Below are positions 59,192-64,000 of a DNA stretch of 64,000 bases, in pieces. This stretch comes from Claveliimonas acetigenes (GTDB lineage Bacteria; Bacillota; Clostridia; Lachnospirales; Lachnospiraceae), in the NCBI RefSeq assembly GCF_025567385.1, contig NZ_JAOQJU010000001.1, positions 1 to 64,000 of the forward strand, given 5' to 3'. Positions within the stretch are counted from its first letter, which is position 1; every line of letters starts with the position of its first letter. The notes below the pieces were generated by a model that was not told the origin of the DNA, did no database searches, and worked only from the letters and a program-made list of their open reading frames with translations. The position numbers and the translations under genes are program-made.

Positions 59192-59371
59192 ATGGATGAG
59201 GCCAGAAAAAAGCTCAGGGTATGCTTAATTTGTGTAGTGGCGGCGGCAGTTATTGTGGGAGTTATTTATTATTTCGGAGATGTAAGGAATGCAGAGAATG
59301 TAAACGAAGGGACACTGGTAACGATATCAGAGAACGCCGGATGGAGGCATTTTTATGGCGGCAATGAATGA
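59192..59371 (+). CDS. 59-residue single-pass membrane protein leading the spoVA operon
   Basis: The ATG has GAAGGAAGG upstream. The protein has a short basic start (MDEARKKLR), one membrane helix (about 10-28, CLICVVAAAVIVGVIYYF) and a 30-residue outer tail ending HFYGGNE. Its end overlaps the spoVAA start by 17 bases, so translation is coupled. It is not one of the named SpoVA proteins. Its place behind a forespore promoter suggests a spore-membrane role, which is inference. Confidence 0.72.
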   Translation: MDEARKKLRVCLICVVAAAVIVGVIYYFGDVRNAENVNEGTLVTISENAGWRHFYGGNE

Positions 59372-60041
59372 GACAGTGTATATAAAAGGTGATAAGAATG
59401 TGGAAGTGACGTCACCGGAAGTGTCTCTTGGGCAGGTCGTAAAAATTGAGTGCGGTAATCCGGAGATTGTCCCAAAACTGAAGGCGCTGAAGCTTCTGAA
59501 ATTTGTTGATAATCCGAAGAAAGAGAAGAAAAAGGGAAGGAGCCGGACGGTAGTATCGGTTCTTAAGGTTATTGAGTGTATTCATGAGCAGTACCCCAAT
59601 ATCGAGGTGCAAAATATGGGAGAGAAGGACATGATTGTCACTTACGAGAACCAGCATACTCCGGGAGGAATGGTACATGCGGTGAAAGTGGTCTGCGTGG
59701 TGCTGATTACCTTTGTGGGGGCGGCATTTTCGATTATGGCATTTAATAATGACGTAGATACGACAAAACTGTTCGGCCAGATCTATGAGCTTCTTGCGGG
59801 TAGACCTTCCGACGGATTTACGATGTTGGAGCTGTCCTATTGTATCGGACTGGTTATAGGTATTCTTGTCTTTTTCAATCATTTCGGCAAGAAGCGGTTT
59901 TCCGTTGATCCCACGCCGATGGAAGTGGAAATGCGGCTCTATGAAAATGATATTGAAACGACACTGGTGGAAACCTATGGAAGAAGGGGGAAAGAGCTGG
60001 ATGTGGGGACTACAGATTGTGCTGGCAGTCATAGGTCTTAG
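59355..60041 (+). CDS. spoVAA: Stage V sporulation protein AA
   Basis: The 228-residue protein has a soluble N-terminal half (VYIKGDKNVEV...SLGQVVKIECGN) and two membrane helices, with the PMEVEMRLYENDIETTLVE region near the C terminus typical of SpoVAA. SpoVA proteins form the channel for calcium-dipicolinate in spores. It overlaps spoVAB by 41 bases. Confidence 0.92.
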   Translation: MAAMNETVYIKGDKNVEVTSPEVSLGQVVKIECGNPEIVPKLKALKLLKFVDNPKKEKKKGRSRTVVSVLKVIECIHEQYPNIEVQNMGEKDMIVTYENQHTPGGMVHAVKVVCVVLITFVGAAFSIMAFNNDVDTTKLFGQIYELLAGRPSDGFTMLELSYCIGLVIGILVFFNHFGKKRFSVDPTPMEVEMRLYENDIETTLVETYGRRGKELDVGTTDCAGSHRS

Positions 60042-60417
60042 TGCAGGAATTACAGTGGCAGGAGGACTGTTTTCTTTTATCAGTGGCCTGGGGGTTATCT
60101 CTGATTTTGCAGACCGGACGCATACGGGGGAGCATATTTTATTATATGAGGATGCCACCGCCCTTGGAGGGATTCTGGGAAATATTTTTATTATTTATCA
60201 GATAGAGATTCCCTGTGCAGAAATTCTGCTCCCTGTATTTGGGATACTGGCGGGGATTTTTGTGGGCTGCTGGGCTATGGCGTTGGCAGAGATGCTGAAT
60301 GTCTTTCCTATTTTTGTAAGAAGGGCAAAGCTGATCAGATGTATTCCGTGGGTAATACTGGGAATGGCACTTGGAAAAGGCATAGGAGCATTTCTTTTCT
60401 TTTTTCACCGCTGGTAG
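60001..60417 (+). CDS. spoVAB: Stage V sporulation protein AB
   Basis: The 138-residue membrane protein has about four helices, with LSAGITVAGGLFSFISGLGVI and AMALAEMLNVFPIFVRR. The start at 60001 has AGGGGGAAAG upstream. Longer in-frame starts would extend far into spoVAA and are not supported. Confidence 0.9.
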   Translation: MWGLQIVLAVIGLSAGITVAGGLFSFISGLGVISDFADRTHTGEHILLYEDATALGGILGNIFIIYQIEIPCAEILLPVFGILAGIFVGCWAMALAEMLNVFPIFVRRAKLIRCIPWVILGMALGKGIGAFLFFFHRW

Positions 60418-60457
60418 TATCAGTCCGGCAGTAGTTTATGAATTTGGAGGAAACACA

Positions 60458-60925
60458 ATGAAACAGATGACAGAGAGTGAAAAACAAGCTTATCAGGAGT
60501 ATGTAAAACAGAAGACTCCTATGCACAGCCTTCCGGCAAATATGGCAAAAGCCTTTGTCGTGGGAGGAATCATCTGTGTGATAGGGCAGGGAATCTTAAA
60601 TTATTGTGAGAAGCTGGGACTTGATAAAGATACCGGCGGAGGATGGTGCTCGTTACTTCTGGTGCTGGGCAGTGTTCTGTTGACAGGATTAAATCTCTAT
60701 CCGCGTATCGCCAAATGGGGAGGAGCGGGAGCGTTAGTGCCGATTACCGGATTTGCTAATTCGGTGGCTGCTCCGGCAATTGAGTATAAGAAAGAAGGCC
60801 AGGTCATGGGAATTGGCTGCAAGATATTCACAATTGCAGGTCCGGTTATTTTGTATGGGATTTTTACAAGCTGGATACTCGGGCTGATTTATTGGATTGC
60901 GTTGAAAGCGGGGATTGTAGGATGA
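60458..60925 (+). CDS. spoVAC: Stage V sporulation protein AC
   Basis: The 155-residue membrane protein with KTPMHSLPANMAKAFVVGG, GGAGALVPITGFANSVAAPA and EGQVMGIGCKIFTIAGPVI fits SpoVAC closely. It acts as a mechanosensitive part of the dipicolinate channel in Bacillus. Its stop overlaps the spoVAD start (ATGA). Confidence 0.95.
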   Translation: MKQMTESEKQAYQEYVKQKTPMHSLPANMAKAFVVGGIICVIGQGILNYCEKLGLDKDTGGGWCSLLLVLGSVLLTGLNLYPRIAKWGGAGALVPITGFANSVAAPAIEYKKEGQVMGIGCKIFTIAGPVILYGIFTSWILGLIYWIALKAGIVG

Positions 60926-61935
60926 TGGAGAAGAAAAAAGGCGGACAAAGTATTGCATTTGACAGAGCACCTTATCTGATAGAGAGCGCCTCCGTCGTGG
61001 GAAAGAAGGAAGGCGAGGGACCGTTGGGAAAGTTTTTCGATATGGTAGAAGAAGACAATCTGTTTGGGGAAAATACCTGGGAAGAGGCAGAAAGTACCAT
61101 GCAGAAGGAGGCATGTACACTGGCGCTTGGGAAAGCCCATGTGAAACCGGAAGAGGTAAGATTCCTCTTTGGCGGCGACCTTTTGCGTCAGGGAGTTGCC
61201 ACATCGGCAGGGGTGGAGAGCCTGCAGATTCCGCTATTTGGGTTGTTTGGCGCCTGCTCCACTTCGGGGGAAGCGCTGGCACTGGCATCCATGTGTGTGG
61301 CGGCAGGATATGGGGAGTATATGCTGGCGGTGACATCCAGCCATTTCGGGAGCGCGGAAAAGGAATTCCGTTTTCCGTTGGGATATGCCAATCAAAGACC
61401 TCTGTCGGCACAGTGGACGGTGACGGGGAGCGGTGCTTTCCTTGTAGGAACTAGAAAAAGCCATGTGAGGATCAGTGGAGTGACTATTGGGAAAATCGTA
61501 GATTATGGACTGAAGGATTCTCAAAATATGGGCGCGTGTATGGCTCCTGCGGCAGCAGATACCATCCTTTGCAACATGGAAGATTTTGGAAGAAAACCGG
61601 AAGATTACAGTAGGATTATAACGGGAGATCTGGGGTATGTGGGACAGACGATCCTCTTCGATTTGATGCGCAAGAAGGGACTGGATATTATGAACAGCCA
61701 TATGGACTGTGGAATGGCTATTTTTGACCAGCAGACGCAGGACACCCATGCCGGAGGAAGCGGCTGTGGCTGTGCTGCGACTACACTTGCGTCTTATATT
61801 CTTCCTAAAATCAGTAAAGGTGAGTGGAAAAGAGTATTATTTGTGCCGACCGGAGCGCTGATGTCTACGGTAAGTTACAATGAAGGAGCCAGTGTCCCGG
61901 GGATCGCGCATGGGATTGTGATAGAACATTGTTAA
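60922..61935 (+). CDS. spoVAD: Stage V sporulation protein AD
   Basis: The 337-residue thiolase-fold protein has FGLFGACSTSGEALALAS, FPLGYANQRPLSAQWTVTGSG and SGCGCAATTLASYILP. SpoVAD binds dipicolinic acid. The start at 60922 overlaps the spoVAC stop. No other start is supported. Confidence 0.96.
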   Translation: MMEKKKGGQSIAFDRAPYLIESASVVGKKEGEGPLGKFFDMVEEDNLFGENTWEEAESTMQKEACTLALGKAHVKPEEVRFLFGGDLLRQGVATSAGVESLQIPLFGLFGACSTSGEALALASMCVAAGYGEYMLAVTSSHFGSAEKEFRFPLGYANQRPLSAQWTVTGSGAFLVGTRKSHVRISGVTIGKIVDYGLKDSQNMGACMAPAAADTILCNMEDFGRKPEDYSRIITGDLGYVGQTILFDLMRKKGLDIMNSHMDCGMAIFDQQTQDTHAGGSGCGCAATTLASYILPKISKGEWKRVLFVPTGALMSTVSYNEGASVPGIAHGIVIEHC

Positions 61936-61950
61936 TGCAGGAGGAAAATG

Positions 61951-62307
61951 ATGGATTACGTAAATGCATTCTGGGTAGGAGGACTGATCTGTGCATTGGT
62001 ACAGATCCTTCTGGACCGGACGAAGCTTATGCCGGGAAGGGTAATGGTACTGCTGGTGTGCAGCGGAGCGGTGTTTGGATTTTTGAATCTTTATCAGCCG
62101 CTTATAGAGTTTGCAGGCGCCGGAGCAAGCGTTCCTCTTCTTGGATTTGGCAATACCCTGTGGAAAGGGGTGAAAGAGGCGGTAGAATCGGATGGGTTTA
62201 TCGGTATTTTTATGGGAGGGTTTACGGCCAGCGCAGTGGGAATATCGGCGGCGCTGGTATTCGGCTACCTGGCTTCCCTTGTTTTTGAGCCAAAAATGAA
62301 AAAATAA
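61951..62307 (+). CDS. spoVAE: Stage V sporulation protein AE
   Basis: The 118-residue membrane protein has FWVGGLICALVQILLD, AGAGASVPLLGFGNTLWKGV and FTASAVGISAALVFGY, the SpoVAE set. AGGAGG spaced six bases favours the ATG at 61951 over the one at 61948. It ends the operon; spoVAF is absent. Confidence 0.94.
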   Translation: MDYVNAFWVGGLICALVQILLDRTKLMPGRVMVLLVCSGAVFGFLNLYQPLIEFAGAGASVPLLGFGNTLWKGVKEAVESDGFIGIFMGGFTASAVGISAALVFGYLASLVFEPKMKK

Positions 62308-62316
62308 AAGAAGTAA

Positions 62317-62345
62317 TTGTTTTCCGACTATAAAAATGCTATGAT
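62317..62345 (+). promoter_or_regulatory. Promoter of Na/Pi cotransporter gene
   Basis: TTGTTT (62317-62322) and TATGAT (62340-62345) are 17 bases apart, 51 bases before the GTG start. Confidence 0.65.
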
Positions 62346-62396
62346 TAAAATGATGTGAAATAAAAGTAAAATATTGTCAAAAATAGGAGGAAAACG

Positions 62397-64000
62397 GTGG
62401 ATTACGTGAATATTATTATCCCTTTTGTAGGGGGGCTGGGGATGTTTATTTACGGTATGCAGATTATGTCCCAGGGACTGGAGAATGCAGCCGGAAATAA
62501 AATGAAATCCATTTTGGAAGTCCTGACCAGAAATAAGCTGATGGGCGTGCTTCTCGGCGCTGCGATTACGGCGGTCATCCAGAGCTCATCTGCGACTACG
62601 GTTATGGTAGTAGGTTTTGTAAATGCCGGCATTATGAATCTCACACAGGCGATGGGAGTTATTATGGGAGCTAATATCGGTACGACTGTAACCGGATGGC
62701 TGGTATCAGCTGTGGAGTGGGCAGAATTTTTAAGCCCGGCAAGGCTGGCACCTATCGCGGTAATTGTCGGCGTGGTAATTATGCTTACAGGAAAGCGGAG
62801 GTCTGCAAGAGATATCGCCAGTATTATTATCGGCTTCGGACTGCTGTTTATCGGGATTACCAATATGTCTTCGGCGGTGGCGCCGCTGCAGGAATCAGAA
62901 GCTTTCAGCAGTATTTTTGTGAAGCTGGGGCATAATCCGCTTCTTGGTATTTTGGCGGGCGCATTGATTACGGCGATTATTCAGAGCTCCTCTGCGTCTG
63001 TGGGAATCCTGCAGAGCCTTGCGGCTGCAGGTTTGGTGCCGTTTAGCGCAGCAATCTATATTATTATGGGCCAAAATATCGGTACCTGTGTGACGGCAAT
63101 GCTTTCCAGTATGGGAGCGAAGAAAAATGCCAAGACGGCAGCGCTTATGCACCTGCTGTTCAATATTATCGGAACGATTATTTTTAGCATATTTGCCATT
63201 TTGTTCTTTAAAGTCATTAATCCGGCGGCGGGAGTCGGCATGATCAATCAGACACAGATCAGTATGGCGCATACGGCATTTAATATCGGAACGACAGTGC
63301 TTCTTTTCCCGGTATCGAATCTTATTATTAAACTGGCAAAGAAGATTGGGCGTGTGGAGGAAGATGAATTTGATGAAGGCAAGGTTCAGCTTGATGAACG
63401 TATCATGGAAACACCTGTTATTGCGATTCAGTCTGTAGTGAATGAAGTTGCCCGCATGGGTGATATTGTTGCAAGATCACTGGAGGTGGCGAAGAAGGTT
63501 CTGTTTGTGGAGAGCTATGAAGATGTTGTCTTTTTGAAAGAAGAAGAGTCGAAGGTGGACAGGCTGAGTGCAGGAATTACCGAGTATGCGATTAAGCTTA
63601 GTTCCCTCCAGATTAGTGAGAAGGAACATCAGGATGTGGCGCACCTTTTGCAGACGGTGTCTGATATTGAACGGATCAGCGATTATTGTGAAAATATTTC
63701 GGAATTTGCCGAGAACCTGTATCAGAAGAAACTTAGATTTTCTAAAGTGGGAACAGAGCAGCTCAAAGAAATGCTGGATGTGTGTGCAGATAGTTATCAG
63801 TATGCTATAGAAGCTTTTAAAGAGAGAAGCAAAGAGAAGGCTCTTAAGGTTATTGAGAAAGAGACAAGAGCAGATGATTTGGAGATTACGCTGCGGAGCA
63901 AGCATATCAAGCGTCTTACCAATGGAGAGTGCAATACGGAAGCAGGGATTGTCTTCTTGGATACTTTGGTCTGTCTGGAACGTATTTCAGACCATGCAAG
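62397..64000 (+). CDS. Na/Pi cotransporter family protein with PhoU-like domain (partial)
   Basis: The gene starts at GTG 62397 with AGGAGGA upstream and runs past the window edge; 534 residues are visible. The N-terminal part has two inverted repeats marked QSSSATT and QSSSASV with GANIGTTVTG and GQNIGTCVT, as in NptA/YjbB phosphate transporters. From about residue 335 a cytoplasmic helical PhoU-like domain follows. It would move phosphate with sodium, with PhoU-type control. Confidence 0.9.
   Translation, partial: MDYVNIIIPFVGGLGMFIYGMQIMSQGLENAAGNKMKSILEVLTRNKLMGVLLGAAITAVIQSSSATTVMVVGFVNAGIMNLTQAMGVIMGANIGTTVTGWLVSAVEWAEFLSPARLAPIAVIVGVVIMLTGKRRSARDIASIIIGFGLLFIGITNMSSAVAPLQESEAFSSIFVKLGHNPLLGILAGALITAIIQSSSASVGILQSLAAAGLVPFSAAIYIIMGQNIGTCVTAMLSSMGAKKNAKTAALMHLLFNIIGTIIFSIFAILFFKVINPAAGVGMINQTQISMAHTAFNIGTTVLLFPVSNLIIKLAKKIGRVEEDEFDEGKVQLDERIMETPVIAIQSVVNEVARMGDIVARSLEVAKKVLFVESYEDVVFLKEEESKVDRLSAGITEYAIKLSSLQISEKEHQDVAHLLQTVSDIERISDYCENISEFAENLYQKKLRFSKVGTEQLKEMLDVCADSYQYAIEAFKERSKEKALKVIEKETRADDLEITLRSKHIKRLTNGECNTEAGIVFLDTLVCLERISDHA

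Overview
The window looks like a chromosome segment from a spore-forming, anaerobic Gram-positive of the Lachnospiraceae type (Clostridium cluster XIVa). It carries the spoIIA and spoVA sporulation operons, an oxygen-sensitive class III ribonucleotide reductase (nrdD/nrdG) with its repressor gene nrdR, a T-box leader in front of valS, LPxTG pili with class C sortase, and AGGAGG-type ribosome binding sites throughout. This placement rests on gene content and style only. No database comparison was possible.

Layout. Positions 1-205 are the 3' end of a 23S rRNA gene and its terminator. Positions 0.3-5.0 kb hold a coiled-coil/3D-domain secreted protein, a siroheme sulfite/nitrite reductase, a PdaA-type deacetylase, a small lipoprotein and ferritin. 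At 5.0-7.2 kb, next to tRNA-Trp, is an AT-rich patch that looks like a decayed mobile element; it ends in a truncated hipA toxin gene. From 7.1 to 16.3 kb are a nucleotidyltransferase, nrdDG, a YwaF-like membrane protein, a drug/metabolite exporter, a CarD-like regulator, a ThrE-type exporter, D-aminoacyl-tRNA deacylase and a YbjQ protein. From 16.4 to 25.1 kb is a pilus locus: tyrosine recombinase, coiled-coil protein, signal peptidase I, large tip adhesin, backbone pilin, class C sortase, ancillary pilin and a second sortase. From 25.2 to 37.3 kb are housekeeping genes (tRNA-Pro, dapB, a carbamate kinase, ferredoxin, ylmC/ymxH, nrdR, truA, exonuclease III, an SDR) and a very large RND transporter with a coiled-coil insertion.

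Positions 37.3-49.3 kb form one tightly packed run of 13 co-directional genes: two TVP38/TMEM64 membrane proteins, an Fe-S protein, a four-gene ABC importer of YnjBCD type, a nucleoside hydrolase, two glycosyltransferases of the families named after arsenosugar synthesis (TIGR04282 and TIGR04283), a secreted rhodanese, a GT2 glycosyltransferase and a kinase-fold protein with altered catalytic residues. Its core resembles the E. coli ydjXYZ-ynjABCDE region. It is the best candidate in the window for an undescribed system.

From 49.4 to 57.5 kb a T-box-controlled transcript carries valS, an LTA-synthase-like sulfatase, folC, a 45-residue protein and a TPR membrane protein. From 57.6 to 62.3 kb are spoIIAA-spoIIAB-sigF, then a forespore-type promoter, a 59-residue membrane protein and spoVAA-AE. 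The window ends inside a Na/Pi cotransporter-like gene.
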